Positions 20,760-31,778 of a stretch of 64,000 nucleotides of DNA are shown here, one piece after another. The notes under the pieces were generated by a model. The model had not been told where the DNA came from, did no database searches, and saw only the letters and a program-made list of their open reading frames with translations. Within the stretch, counting starts at the first letter, position 1, and every line of letters begins with the position of its first letter. The translations under genes and the position numbers were made by a program. Source of the stretch: Anadara kagoshimensis (lineage: Eukaryota > Mollusca > Bivalvia > Arcoida > Arcidae); contig CM037869.1 of assembly GCA_021292105.1 (NCBI GenBank), positions 46,399,332-46,463,331 of the forward strand, given 5' to 3'.

Positions 20760-21884
20760 AAGTCACACAGAATACAAAATCAAAGGTTACGCGGCCCCAT
20801 AAACATAAATCTTTGACAGGACACATGGGGCCGTGTAACCTGCAAAAACCCTGTGTAACTTAAAATGTAATGTGTGATATATCCTTCTTAATGTAAATAC
20901 TGGTAACCCAGACGAGCTATCATTGACTGTCGCTTCATCTATAATTGGTGAGGGTCTTGTTCTGTAATGTAGTGAAATGACCATAGTACTAAGTTGAAGA
21001 CTGTTAAAAGCAGATTTCTTTGCAAGCATGATTACATATATTTTGTCAACATTTCATCTGTTTCCAACATGGAATAAGTATACAAAGAAGAATATTAAAT
21101 AATGTATTGGTTAAAAGTAAAACAAAATCACATAAACGGGACAAAGAATAAATACATATTTTACCGGTAATATCTTAACTAGCTACGTAAGGGGAAAATC
21201 GGGCGGTAAAATTAAATAATCCGTATTTGCCAAGGATCCAGAACAGAATACGACTTTCAAAGACTTTCTTAAACAGTGCTCATATTTTGGTCACTTTAGT
21301 ACGAATTATAAGTCACAGTTTGTCGTTATTGCCGTTATAGCTATACTAACTCGAACTCAATACCTATCGGATTGAGAAAAACGCTGCCCGTTAAAGTTGA
21401 AAGTATTGCATAAGATGGAAATGATTTATGAACTTGCTGTGTTAGTGTCGTTTTATTTCGATAAAAACGTACAATGTAGGCCAAACATTGGTAAATCTGG
21501 CCAAATGTCGATAATTTCGGAATTGCATAAAATTTTTCTGCCAAATTCGTAATTAAAATATAAAAACAGCCAGCAAATAAAGCGTCAATTATTAAATGCG
21601 ATCCAGATTAAAAACCAGCCGTGATTAAATTAATATTGTATGATAAGTTTTAAATGCTTTAACTTATACTCGTTTCATGTTCTCAGTAACGATAAATTTT
21701 ACAGTTCCTAATAATTACAGAATACGATACTGTATTTGACGCTCTGACATGAGATTTATTATTTCATGTAAGTTTTCATTTTTCACCCTGAGACCAAATT
21801 GTCAATATATATTACTTAGGCTTCCGAGAGTGTATCCCTGGTTGCTCCTTGGGTTTCATGTAAACCATGTTATCGACCACAAGG
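20760..21884. other. Unassigned; several low-support frames
   Basis: Frames on the minus strand at 20787-21029 and 21341-21544 have no domain. GGTTACGCGGCCCCATAAAC and GACACATGGGGCCGTGTAAC near 20783-20840 form an imperfect inverted pair. Confidence 0.35.
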
Positions 21885-22058
21885 TCACCATCCATAACTA
21901 CAGCAAGCTATCTGGCACATTGTCTGCTTCTGTAAGCCGTGGTTACGGACTAGGTGATCCAGTATTTTAATGTCATTTGTGTCATACACATAGCTGGTAT
22001 CTCTTTCTATTCTGTAAATACAACCGATCCGTAGTTTTTGCATACCGTAATGGTGCAT
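21885..22058 (-). pseudogene. Coding-like 57-codon frame, possible exon remnant
   Basis: The minus-strand ATG at 22058 gives MHHYGMQKLRIGCIYRIERD, continuing with SYVYDTNDIKILDHLV and ending CQIACCSYGW. The mix of residues and four cysteines looks like real protein. Directly beyond, another frame reads MDGDLVVDNMVYMKPKEQPG, and just upstream a TTTGTTTTTCAG at 22098-22109 would serve as a splice acceptor. I infer a worn coding exon with a frame change, but an overlapping plus-strand frame (21749-21970) is also open. The family is not recognised. Confidence 0.25.
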
Positions 22059-22164
22059 CCCCACTGCCTACATATTTTGAATGATAATTTCTTTGATCTG
22101 AAAAACAAAACAGAAATAGTATAGTTGACAATAAAAAGTTGCAGAGGTTGTAGTTCAATAAATG

Positions 22165-22405
22165 GAAGGACCTCGACGACGAGTGGTCTATTTAAAGTTC
22201 ACGTTTACGGATGACAGCGCCTATCACCTCCCCTAGGTTCGAATTTCTATCCGACAGATCCTAGTATGAGAAAGTTTGTCAGTTTGATTTCCGTAAGTCG
22301 GTAATTTTCTCCGGTCAATTCAGTTTCCTCCATTATCCGTGAACTGACTCGATATAAGTGAAAAGCTGACTTGGACATAAAATACCGTTACACCACCCCA
22401 CTCAA
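22165..22405 (+). mobile_element. tRNA-derived SINE
   Basis: The head AAGGACCTCGACGACGAGTG is followed by a good RNA polymerase III box B (GGTTCGAAT at 22236-22244). The 3' region, GTTTCCTCCATTATCCGTGA to GCTGACTTGGACATAAAATA, resembles the conserved tail of mollusc SINEs. No flanking duplication could be fixed by eye. Confidence 0.6.
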
Positions 22406-23179
22406 CAAACGGAAGTCAAACTCTCACACGAGTTGTATAAAAATAAAGTGGATAAAGGGTGCTTAAATGGTTTAGCAGAACTTGTCTCAAAACGCGAATT
22501 TAATCATTGTCATCTCAAGTTTATATGGGAATTGTCCTCTAGTCAGTTTAGTCTTCAATTTAGCACTACTTGCTTTTCGAGCACTAAATGCCCCTAGCAA
22601 AGCTATATTTAGATTATAAAAAATTCGAAAACATGTCTGAAATGATTTTGAGCATCACCAGATAACTGATGGCAAGACAGAAGCCATTAAAGAAGAATTT
22701 GTAAGCCATCACAGACTGTAAATGACCTAGAGTTGGCTATACAAGTTCCTTAAAATTTATGATTTAGTGCTAGAATTACAAGGTTTACTATTTCTGTATA
22801 GATTTTCGCAATTAACTGTAATTATGCTGTTTGCACCTGATCTTTGATTAAAAAGTTCTATGCATGAAGCTTAGTGTAGATCATGATAAGTACAAACACA
22901 AGTTACATCTTCATAATGTTTGAATATAACGTCTGTAAGTATGCTTTAAATTATGAATTAATTGGAACAAACTTTGGTTTCGTAATGATTTCTATCTTTA
23001 CGTGTTTCTTAATATTAAAATATCAATGACATTAAATGGGTTACATTTTTATGTCACTTTATATTTGAAATCAAACCATTTTTATTATTCTAATCATAGT
23101 TTTTCATCCACTACCGGGCTGTACCAATGTGTTTTATTTAAGTAAAACAGCAGAATTAAAAACATTTTAAACATTAATG
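22406..23179. other. AT-rich spacer
   Basis: No gene or repeat that I can support. Confidence 0.4.
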
Positions 23180-24850
23180 CAGCTTGCTGCTGCTTCATTT
23201 TGTCTTTCTCTCTTTTGGTTTCTTTTTCATTTTCTTTTCCTTAACGCAATAAACTCAGGAATCATTAAAACTCTACTTACTCCTGTTTTACATTTAATTG
23301 TTGACGCTTTATTTGCTGGTTGTTTTTTGTTTTTAATTCCGAATTTGGCAGAAAAAATTGATGCAATTCAGTGTTGCAGTTAGTAACCTCAGGTTTGTTA
23401 TTTAATGATGGTATGTTAATCTCTACATCTATGCTCGATCCTACCGGCATATTTGGAATGGGAGATATATCAACAAAAGACTGATTAGAGGATGTCGACT
23501 CTAGAGGCAATACATTTGGACCAATCGAAGTTTCAATTTCACAGTCTTCCTCATAAGATTCACTCTTACATACCATACTAAGAACATTAAATGATTAAGC
23601 TTCATCGGCTATGTGTACACACATTAAAAGTGATACTAGAAGCTGAATCGTTACAGCGGTTTTCGGCTGTAGATGCAAATACTGGATCTTTAGTAGATAG
23701 TGATGTAACTATGCTTGTCGTCTCTTCTGTAACAGTCTTCATTTAAAAAAATGTTGTCCCTGTGAACTGCAAAGGGGAAATACAGATGGTGAAATGACAG
23801 ACGGATTAAAATGAAAAATACCAGTTGACTAAAAACCACTTTTGATATATTATGCTGCATTTAAAAGTCTGTGCCGACTACATTTGATTAAAACTCGAAA
23901 TGTTGTGCTTGTATATTCCGCCAATATTGTATTTAGTTTCCATGGACCCGAATTCTATTTAATCCCATGGTTGCAACACGTTACTGCAGTGGAATGGAAG
24001 TGCAAAAATGATCATATATTTTGGCAGCCCGGTCTAAAACGCCAGAAACCTCGTGAAATTGGTGTTGATCCAGAATCAAAAACTGAGGTATTTTGGGTTC
24101 ACAATATTTCAAAAAGATATCATCAAACCATTAACGATTAAGAACATCTTCTATCCAAGTGTTATTTTGAAATGTCCAAACTGTGTCAGGTGGTCCCGAT
24201 TCTTTGACAAAGGCATAGATGCTCCTGTGTGTTGTGTCTTTTACAACAGTTCTCGGGATTCTCGTACCACTTAGCATTTGCAGAAGCAAATACTTTATAT
24301 TGTGTCGACAGTTACTTACTCTAACTAGGTACATTTTAGCCCCTTTCTACTAATCACTCTTTGAGGCTTAAGTTCAAAGCTAATACTTTTATCGTCGATG
24401 TTCCAAATTAGACCTGGACCATGTATATAATTTCCTCGCATAATTTTCCCCGGTTGGTTGAAATAATCTTCACATTTTTCTTTACCCAACAATGATTCCT
24501 TTGGATATGATAGTTTAGCTGGTTTTCTAACAGTCGCTGAAAGATTCATTCGTTCATATTATAACCAATTATAACCGGGAATTCCTTTCCTGAATGAGGT
24601 TTTTATTTTAAGAGGTTTAATGTTTGCCCTGCCTTACGCATTAACTGAATTCTACTTGGACCCAGGCCCATTTTCCTTGCTTCAATACATTTTTGTACCA
24701 TTTCTTGTTCAACTACCGCTAGTATTACTGGAAGTTTTACTTCTGATACGTTGGAAATTTTGTCAAGAGCGTGATACGAAATTGTTGACCGAGGGATATT
24801 ATACTCAGTCGGGCTCGAAGACCTACATACTGTAATCGAAGTCAACCACT
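23180..24850 (-). pseudogene. Decayed pogo/Tigger-type (CENP-B-like) DNA transposase
   Basis: The minus strand carries the parts of a pogo-family (Tc1/mariner superfamily) transposase in order. An HTH-psq-like N terminus lies at 24845-24603 (YNIPRSTISYH). The first catalytic-D region lies at 24549-24325 (LIWNIDDKSISFELKP, matching the family's NVDET site, followed by VISRKGLK). Intermediate core is at 24334-24131. The second D appears at about 24050-23990 (PQFLILDQHQFHEV, matching LILDGHxSH). At 23576-23277 is a serine/proline-rich C-terminal region (DISPIPNMPVG), then a lysine-rich tail (KKKPKERK). Several frame changes and stops (including TAA after VLNR and a stop after IPLQ) separate the parts, so it is inactive. 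The N-terminal start is missing; a PLE copy begins about 50 bases beyond. Plus-strand frames here are shadows. Confidence 0.75.
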
Positions 24851-24902
24851 CTGGTGTAATTAGATCTAGAAATCAGATGACATAATCTTGTTTCGCGCAA
24901 AC

Positions 24903-25195
24903 TTCCACCGGAAGTAAGACCAGTTGTTCCGGAAGGGTAAGCAGCTCTTGTTTAGCTAGCTACACCCGCAAGGTGTACAAATAATATTGAGTGAAAGGAA
25001 CTTGGAACTGACCTCAAATATATCCAAGGAGTCTTAGACACAGGTACATTATACTTACCAACAATACTGTGATGACGGCCATAAAACTTTAGGAAGGGCC
25101 CTGATAAGTCTAGGCGTGCAATATATAATTATGTATCCCGGGGTCAATAACTATTCGTAAGCTTTGTTGTATGAAGTCCGTCTAGTGAAAACAAG
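24903..25195 (-). mobile_element. PLE-type 3' end, tail incomplete
   Basis: Minus-strand copy from CTTCCACCGGAAGTAAGACC through AACAATACTGTGATGACGGC to GTCCGTCTAGTGAAAACAAG. It lacks the terminal 50 bases of the tail and abuts the transposase relic. Confidence 0.8.
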
Positions 25196-25221
25196 CTTAC
25201 CGTAGGGTATGAAGCCATCAT

Positions 25222-25445
25222 GTATGTTATGCAGCCTTTCGTGGGCGTCATGCGCAATCAAAATCGAGGGTGAAAAGAACATGGAAATACGGGACGTCAA
25301 ATATATTTAGAATAATTTTGGATACATCATACTTATCAGCAATATTGTGATGACGACCATAAAACATTTTGGGGATTTGGTAATCCTAGAGTTTCAACAT
25401 CCTCTAGTCACCACTTTATTTTCGTTGTATTAAATCCCGTATTAA
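25222..25445 (-). mobile_element. PLE-type 3' fragment
   Basis: A worn minus-strand copy (GCGCAATCAAAATCGAGGGT, GACGTCAAATATATTTAG, GCAATATTGTGATGACGACC), placed head-to-tail beside the previous one. Confidence 0.7.
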
Positions 25446-26189
25446 TTTATTTTAAAAGTAGTTTTTGGTCATACTGTTTCATCATGTGGGTCTTCCGAGG
25501 AAGTGGAATTTTAAGAATCGTAAAATCAACAGGATAAAACACGTTGAATGTGATTTTTGCCTTGTATATTTGTTCCTCATTTCTTTAAAAAACTGTTTTG
25601 CAGAGTTAACTCACATTGATTTTAGATATTGCTGCTTCAGAAGTTATGTAAATAGGATGATCGTCAATCACCTGCGTTTTTGTTTTAATAAACCTTAAAA
25701 AACCTTCATTTCTTTAAACATTCGTTTAATGTGAAACTGATAAGTTTCTTTTGATACATAAATTATATGTTCATAAACGGTATTGTAATGAAGCATATAC
25801 ATTGTATTTCTGTCTAAATTATCTGTATTGGCCCAGCCTTTTATTTTTATAGGTGTAATATCAATAGATTGTGACGTAATCCGTTCTCACTATTTTCATT
25901 GGTTTAAACAACGAGAAAACATATTCCTATGCCATTCATATACTTCTTGTTTATAAAAAGTTTACTTTGTCCTAAATGGTTGCCTTTTATTTTATGCTGA
26001 AAGATAATGTAAAAGCGCGCGTGTCTATGATCTTATAAGCGTTAAAAAGCTTATTGATTTGACAATGAGGCAAACCTACTAAGGAAAATATGACTGTTTC
26101 GACAGGCTGTTGTAAAGTCATTATTATAGGTTTTTGCAACGAGTTCAGTTTTTTGTCAGGTTCGCGAGGTATTAAAAACATAAACAAAA
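25446..26189. other. Unassigned AT-rich DNA
   Basis: Frames at 25465-25698 (plus) and 25987-26241 (minus) lack recognisable features. Confidence 0.35.
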
Positions 26190-26650
26190 ACAGTTGAAAG
26201 AAACAGGGTTGGGAAATAACCTGGCAAAAGGTACCTGTCAAAAATCATTATATAGATTTACTATGTGTAACTGGTCAATGTGGATGGTATTCTCCAGACA
26301 CTGCAACAGCATACTACAAACATCTTGGTTTTATAACACTGTCTACCTCTGTTTATGAGGGCAATCCGAACATCACCAAATGTGTTGTTTTACACTCAGA
26401 AACTGAAGGGAACGAGTACTTAGAAATGACAGTGACAAACTAAAACAAGAACCGAACTGTGTTTAATCCACGTGCTGTGCGTATTGAAACACTAAACTCT
26501 GGTCAAATTTTGAAAATTCAGATCTCTGTCCAGTAAAAATATAAAATCAAACAGACGAGCGTCTGATTATCACCAGCCAGATTCTCCATTTTACATTGTT
26601 TCATCAACAAAACACATCCCTACTCCTGATGACATGTGGTTCGATAAATA
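26190..26650 (+). pseudogene. Broken coding relic of unknown family
   Basis: The plus strand reads long stretches of varied, protein-like residues (for example WYSPDTATAYYKHLGF and PDSPFYIVSSTKHIPTPDD), clearly unlike the AT-driven frames around it. It has a few breaks. I do not recognise the family. It could be a decayed host gene or a captured element gene, so I describe only its presence. The flanks are AT-rich without visible end repeats. Confidence 0.4.
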
Positions 26651-27630
26651 AGGGTTAGAGTAATTACATATTATATCAGTGTTAATTTTGTTTCGGAATA
26701 CAATATTAATTGTATAATTTCTTTAACCAAACTTTTTTCAATGAGTTGAACAAAATATCCAAAGTACCAAAAACTATTAACCATTATATTTAAGCTAGGA
26801 AAATACATTGCAAGAGGAAAATACCTTAGTTTTTTTTTTAGAATTTTCAATTTTCAACTAGCAGCAAGTTTCAGGACAATAAAACATTTTCTCAATATTT
26901 CACTACAGTCATATGTTATTTTGTCTTATTATATCATTCAAATTCTTGTGACAGATATTACAGAAAAAAGTTTTGTAATGACACCGCGAATCTCGTAGAT
27001 AAGAATATAAGGAAGCCTTTTATTTTGCTGACTTTGCGGACACCGACTTATCAAATCAAGATTCATTCACCTATATGACTCTATTTGAGCAATATAATTT
27101 CGATCTATGAATAGTCAAAACGTTGATGTTCTTCAGCTAGACCATTTTACGGAATATATACAATCGAAATCCTCTCTGGATCATATACTTTACCATTTAT
27201 GTTGTCAGTTTATGTTGCAATGGAATTATTTGAAACTTCATCAATAAAGTTGTTTCCTAGATTTACAATGACACTTTTGGCAAATTGCCAAAATTTTAGT
27301 AAATTGCTTTAAGTATAATCATTTCATTTATATCATATTTATACTATGAGACTCAAATGTTTATTTGATACCACAATAATAAACTGGATTATATATGTAT
27401 GGGATGCCATTGGTTAACAAGGTGTAAAATGACCTCTATCAACATTACATGTATTTGACAAATGAAAACATTTGATTATAGTCTCTAAGTGATTGTTATT
27501 ACCCGGAATTGTTTAACCTGTATTTATACTGCTATTTTGTTACACTACAAAATATTCTATTAAAACAATTATCGCAAAATAGGTTTGTGTGTGCTAAATT
27601 GACCCATATATATTAATGTGGCCCTTGAAC

Positions 27631-27635
<5 letters not shown>

Positions 27636-27698
<63 letters not shown>
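27636..27698. repeat. (TA)n microsatellite
   Basis: About 31 uninterrupted TA units. Confidence 0.98.
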
Positions 27699-27700
<2 letters not shown>

Positions 27701-28164
27701 TTTAATTGAATACAACATTGTTCGAGGACATCGGATTATATACAAACATGAAGACAAAATAAAATAATAAAGATACTATTATGCATACAGAATAATCACA
27801 AAATTCAGAAAAATAGAGTATACAATAATGTTATGACATGAAAGCATAGAAAAGACAAGAATTTTAAACTTTATTCTGAAGTAAAACAAAGTTTGACTAA
27901 TTTTCAGGTATTATTGTCGGTGGCTGTAAGGACAAAATTGAGCAGCTATTACCCGAGACGATCAGGTTAATACTTATTTTTTTCATATGCTAATTCTTAC
28001 CCTGAAATATAAATATAACTATTGAACTCTCTTCCGGCACGTATTGTCTAGCTAGCTTTATTAATCAAATGTACAAGATACTGTTGTCAAACCCGACCCT
28101 GATTCTATATATGACTGTCATCAGAATCGAAATCGATAGTGACGATATATAACTGATCTCTGAT

Positions 28165-28178
28165 ATTATCTGTTTATT

Positions 28179-28209
<31 letters not shown>

Positions 28210-28212
28210 TTG
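28165..28212. repeat. (TTA)n microsatellite
   Basis: About 15 TTA units with one interruption. Confidence 0.95.
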
Positions 28213-28435
28213 GTGCATGTCTTCACAAATAAAGCTTTTAATTTTCATGGTTTTTATTAAATGAACCGAAATCATTGTCAATTGATTTAATATCAACTCA
28301 TATTTTGGATTCCATACACAAATACTTTATGTTGTAATAAAAAAACCAAACATATCGATCAATGTCTAAATCAAAATATCAGATGAAAGATAAACTTTGA
28401 AAAGTGTTGCGTTAAGTTAAACAACCCAATAAACT

Positions 28436-28630
28436 GCCACCAGGGAATTGAGGCCGGGTGCTCATCTTGTGAAGCTTTATTTACACGTTACATTATATTT
28501 ATCAACAATACTGTTATGACGGCCTAAATAAGCCTTACCTTGGAAGCAACTGACTTTGTTTAAAGTTTATGTAGTGGGAACAAACTATATCACGGCCTAT
28601 TGTGAAAAGAATTCACCATAAGTAAATAAT
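28436..28630 (-). mobile_element. PLE-type 3' fragment with internal deletions
   Basis: CACCAGGGAATTGAGGCCGG, ATCAACAATACTGTTATGAC and GTAGTGGGAACAAACT follow the family order with large pieces missing between them. Confidence 0.75.
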
Positions 28631-28764
28631 TCAGGCCAAAAATGACACAAAACTTGATAAATAAGTGAAAATGTTACATGAAGCTCACTAAGAATGATTA
28701 CAACCCAAAATTTAGGATTCTTAAGAGATGGAATGTAATCTGTATAAAATTATTTAAATGTTTT

Positions 28765-28929
28765 TAAGAAATAACATTCTATTTGAGTGAATTCATTCGG
28801 TATTATGAATGGCTGAGAGTCGGGAATAGCATATTCAATTAATTGCGAAGCAGTTCATGTTAAATATGCTATTCCTTACTTTTATTCATAATACCAAATG
28901 AATATACTCGAATAGAATGTTATTTCTTA
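28765..28929. mobile_element. 165-bp palindromic MITE
   Basis: Arms of about 65 bases, TAAGAAATAACATTCTATTT..GGGAATAGCATATT and AATATGCTATTCC..AATAGAATGTTATTTCTTA, pair with few mismatches around a loop of about 30 bases. No coding capacity. The target duplication is uncertain. Confidence 0.8.
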
Positions 28930-29637
28930 TATTTAAACTCATAAAAAATATTGATAGCATGTCCAAAATGTAAAATTATCGCTACAATAATTTATTTCAT
29001 TCAAGATGCCGACAAACATGAGGGATTGATGAAACAGCCTTCCTCCAAATAAGAATAGTTACATCGGGACTAGACTTGGATGCTGACCAATCAAACAATG
29101 CATGACATATTAGGATGACTTTCTGTGACGTAATCGGATAGTTAAACGTTACGTAATGAGAGGTCATGACCCCACACTGTATTTAAGAGCAATTGAATGC
29201 CAGTGAAAACAAATAGGCTCATCTTAAGAAGGTCAATTCCAATTATTAATATAAACATATAACGTTCTGTTTGTCTGATTAATCTCAGATTGTTTAGAAT
29301 TATCTCTGTAACACTTAGCACCAATTTTCCCATTTTCTCTTGAATATATTACCTCTTTGATTGTGTTGAGTATGTGGTGGAGTTAGTAAACGAGTCCATT
29401 CTTTCTTTTCTGGTATATCCTCATTGTTTTCTTGTGTGTCTCTTACTCATACTTACAATACTTGTCTTTTTATCAACTGCGAAGTTATCCATTATTATAT
29501 ATTTGTCCATTCTTTTGTAAATACTAATATTCAAATATCCATTTGATAATTGTATGATTAACATGAAACCCGAATAAAATGTTTCATATTTTTTTTCTCT
29601 ATATTATCAAATAACTGTTGTGTTATTTCATTTACAG
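28930..29637. other. Unassigned spacer
   Basis: AT-rich and without a supported feature until the candidate exon. The last 50 bases are pyrimidine-rich, as before a splice acceptor. Confidence 0.35.
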
Positions 29638-29885
29638 TTTATACGTTACAGAGCTGTCGAAAGTTTAACACTGATCTAAAAGGAGTCGAATTTCGGCTGA
29701 CGAATTGTCGAGATATAGATACAAAGTGTCAGGAAAACGGCCGGAAAACAAAAAGCAGCTGTCGAAAAGATATAGCTTACCGAGGACCGAGACGAGCTTC
29801 AGTTTTAGTACTTATTCGTTTCCTTTATGTTAAACGTTCAACAAGTCTGTACTGTATGTGTAAAAAACAATTTAAGACTAAATAA
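29638..29885 (+). CDS. Candidate cysteine-rich 3' terminal coding exon
   Basis: A pyrimidine-rich tract ending TTATTTCATTTACAG (acceptor AG at 29636-29637) precedes an 81-codon frame that has no ATG at its start and runs from 29640 to a TAA at 29883-29885. It encodes six cysteines (SCRKF, TNCRD, TKCQE, SSCRK, YCMC) in a basic, hydrophilic sequence with one hydrophobic patch (ASVLVLIRFLYV). The long frame without ATG, the acceptor and the cysteine pattern suggest the last exon of a secreted or receptor-type protein. I recognise no family; a chance frame is possible. Confidence 0.3.
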
Positions 29886-30373
29886 CTAAAATGTAACTAA
29901 ATGTGGAATCAATTCTGTAAATATTCTGTACTTTTCTGTGTTGTTACAATGAGAAAAAAGAGATTTATTAATACGTGAAGATTAACTTTATAGTTGGGTA
30001 AATTTTATTATTCTTGTATTCGAATGCTGTTCATTGTTGAAAGATTCTTATTAATTATATTTGTTAAGTGAAAATTTAATATTTGTGTTCATGGCTACTG
30101 TCAGTCGCTTTGGATTACTCTAGCCAGTACATGACACTAGTTAAATGACCATAGATCTAAGGATTGTACTAGTTAGACACACCAATCAACATTCGTGTAT
30201 ACCTCATTAAAAGAATACATATAATACGGAAAAAATCTATTCTCATCCTCTAACCGAATTACTTTGAAGGTTTCAATATAAATCAAATGGATAAGAACAT
30301 TCACCTATCGTTACAACACGTAATGTGTGACATAGCACCTCTGTTAGAGACTAGGAATGTACTTTAAGTACAC
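29886..30373. other. AT-rich spacer
   Basis: If 29638-29885 is an exon, this would be its 3' UTR region. ATTAAA occurs, but I cannot fix a poly(A) signal. Confidence 0.3.
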
Positions 30374-30648
30374 AATAACAAATATCCGAAGTGTCAGAAC
30401 TCTTCACATGGAATAACAAATATCCGAAGTGTCAGAACTCTTAACATGGAATAACAAATATCCGGAGTGTCAGAACTCTTCACATGGAATAACAAATATC
30501 CGAAGTGTCAGAACTCTTCACATGGAATAACAAATATCCGGAGTGTCAGAACTCTTCACATGGAATAACAAATATCCGGAGTGTCAGAACTCTTCACATG
30601 GAATAACGAATATCCGGAGAGTCAGAGCTCTTCCTATGGAATTTATAG
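30374..30648. repeat. 38-bp minisatellite, left part (~7 copies)
   Basis: Unit AATAACAAATATCCGGAGTG plus TCAGAACTCTTCACATGG, period 38 (30374, 30412, ...). The last unit is degraded at the edge of the inserted segment. Confidence 0.97.
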
Positions 30649-30656
30649 AATCTATG

Positions 30657-30756
30657 ATGAGTTTCCATGTAGGATAGGGAAATCTCACCTAGGGTGTTGA
30701 AAATTTCAGTCATAGACGAGGGTTAAGATTTTCCTATCCTACATGGATAAACTCAT
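30657..30756. repeat. 100-bp inverted repeat at the edge of the array interruption
   Basis: ATGAGTTTCCATGTAGGATA at the left pairs with TATCCTACATGGATAAACTC at the right, around a ~35-base interior. It marks the left edge of the roughly 0.5-kb non-repetitive segment that splits the 38-bp array. Confidence 0.7.
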
Positions 30757-30767
30757 AATTGATTTTT

Positions 30768-31289
30768 ATGGCTTCAAATAGAAGTTACATCGACATTGAC
30801 GCCATCATTGTAAATCAAACTTTGGTATGTAGAGTTATACATAAAATAAATATGACCATCGGACAGAATGTACCTGAATATGGTTTATACAAAATGTATA
30901 AACTAAAAAACAAAGCTATTTATTATAATCTCTCAGAATACACATTTAAAACGCAATGGAAATTTTTTAATTTGGAAGACTCGGATGACATTTTGCCGCA
31001 AGACAACGTCATGTCTTCACAAAATGACGTACTTCAAGTGTCTTTTGATTGTTACGTCACTGAAAATGATGAAAGACAACACAACCAGGTGATGAAAGAC
31101 AGAAATATTCCACATGGGTTTTCTAAACTAGATATTCGATCTTTTACATTTAGAGATGGGAGAAAACAAATATCCGGAGTGTCAGAACTCTTTACATGGA
31201 ATAACAAATTTCCGGAGTGTCAGAACTCTTTACATGGAATAACAAATTTCCGGAGTGTCAGAACTCTCAGAACTCTTAACATGGAATAA
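30768..31289 (+). CDS. Hypothetical 173-aa frame; unique part ~130 aa, then minisatellite-encoded tail
   Basis: This is the longest frame in the window. ATGGCTTCA at 30768 (ATGG context) opens it. Residues 1 to about 130 are non-repetitive and protein-like (MASNRSYIDIDAIIVNQTLV, then CRVIHKINM, an acidic LEDSDDILPQD, and IRSFTFRDGRKQ). The rest is read through the 38-bp minisatellite (ISGVSELFTW and frame-rotated versions) to a stop. The start faintly resembles the N terminus of GINS subunit Psf3 (YF-IEDI--TQ--V-CRV), but the family's conserved ELPLW motif is absent, so I do not assign it. It may be a gene-derived or captured fragment whose right edge fused to the array. No signal peptide or membrane segment. 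Confidence 0.35.
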   Translation: MASNRSYIDIDAIIVNQTLVCRVIHKINMTIGQNVPEYGLYKMYKLKNKAIYYNLSEYTFKTQWKFFNLEDSDDILPQDNVMSSQNDVLQVSFDCYVTENDERQHNQVMKDRNIPHGFSKLDIRSFTFRDGRKQISGVSELFTWNNKFPECQNSLHGITNFRSVRTLRTLNME

Positions 31290-31778
31290 CAAATATCCGG
31301 AGTGTCAGAACTCGTCACATGGAATAACAAATATCCGGAGTGTCAAAACTCTTCACATGGAATAACAAATATCCGGAGTGTCAAAACTTCCCATGGAATA
31401 ACAAATATCCGGAGTGTAAGAACTCGTCACATGGAATAACAAATATCCGGAGTGTCAGAACTCTTTACATGGAATAACAAATATCCGAAGTGTCAGAACT
31501 CTTCACATGGAATAACAAATATCCGGAGTGTCAGAACTCTTCACATGGAATAACAAATATCCGGAGTGTCAGAACTCTTTACATGGAATAACAAATATCT
31601 GGAGTGTCAAAACTCTTCACATGGAATAACAAATATCCGGAGTGTCAGAACTCTTTACATGGAATAACAAATATCCGGAGTGTCAGAACTCTTCACATGG
31701 AATAACAAATATCCGGAGTGTCAGAACTCTTTACATGGAATAACAAATATCTGGAGTGTCAAAACTCTTCACATGGAA
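31166..31778. repeat. 38-bp minisatellite, right part (~16 copies)
   Basis: Same unit and orientation as 30374-30648, with variants TCTTTACATGG and TCTGGAGTG. Two units are shortened near 31265 and 31385. Confidence 0.97.

Larger units (their letters stand above)
26651..28435. other. AT-rich spacer with microsatellites
   Basis: Holds a (TA)n run (27636-27698) and an (ATT)n run (28165-28212). No gene is seen. Confidence 0.5.

Noticed and set aside
23177-24274. Plus-strand frames at 23177-23383, 23842-24141 and 24053-24274
   Set aside because: They lie opposite the recognisable pogo/Tigger transposase parts on the minus strand and are shadows.
30768-31289. Assignment of the long frame to GINS subunit Psf3
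   Set aside because: Only about 25 N-terminal positions look similar by eye, and the conserved ELPLW segment is missing; kept as a hypothesis only.
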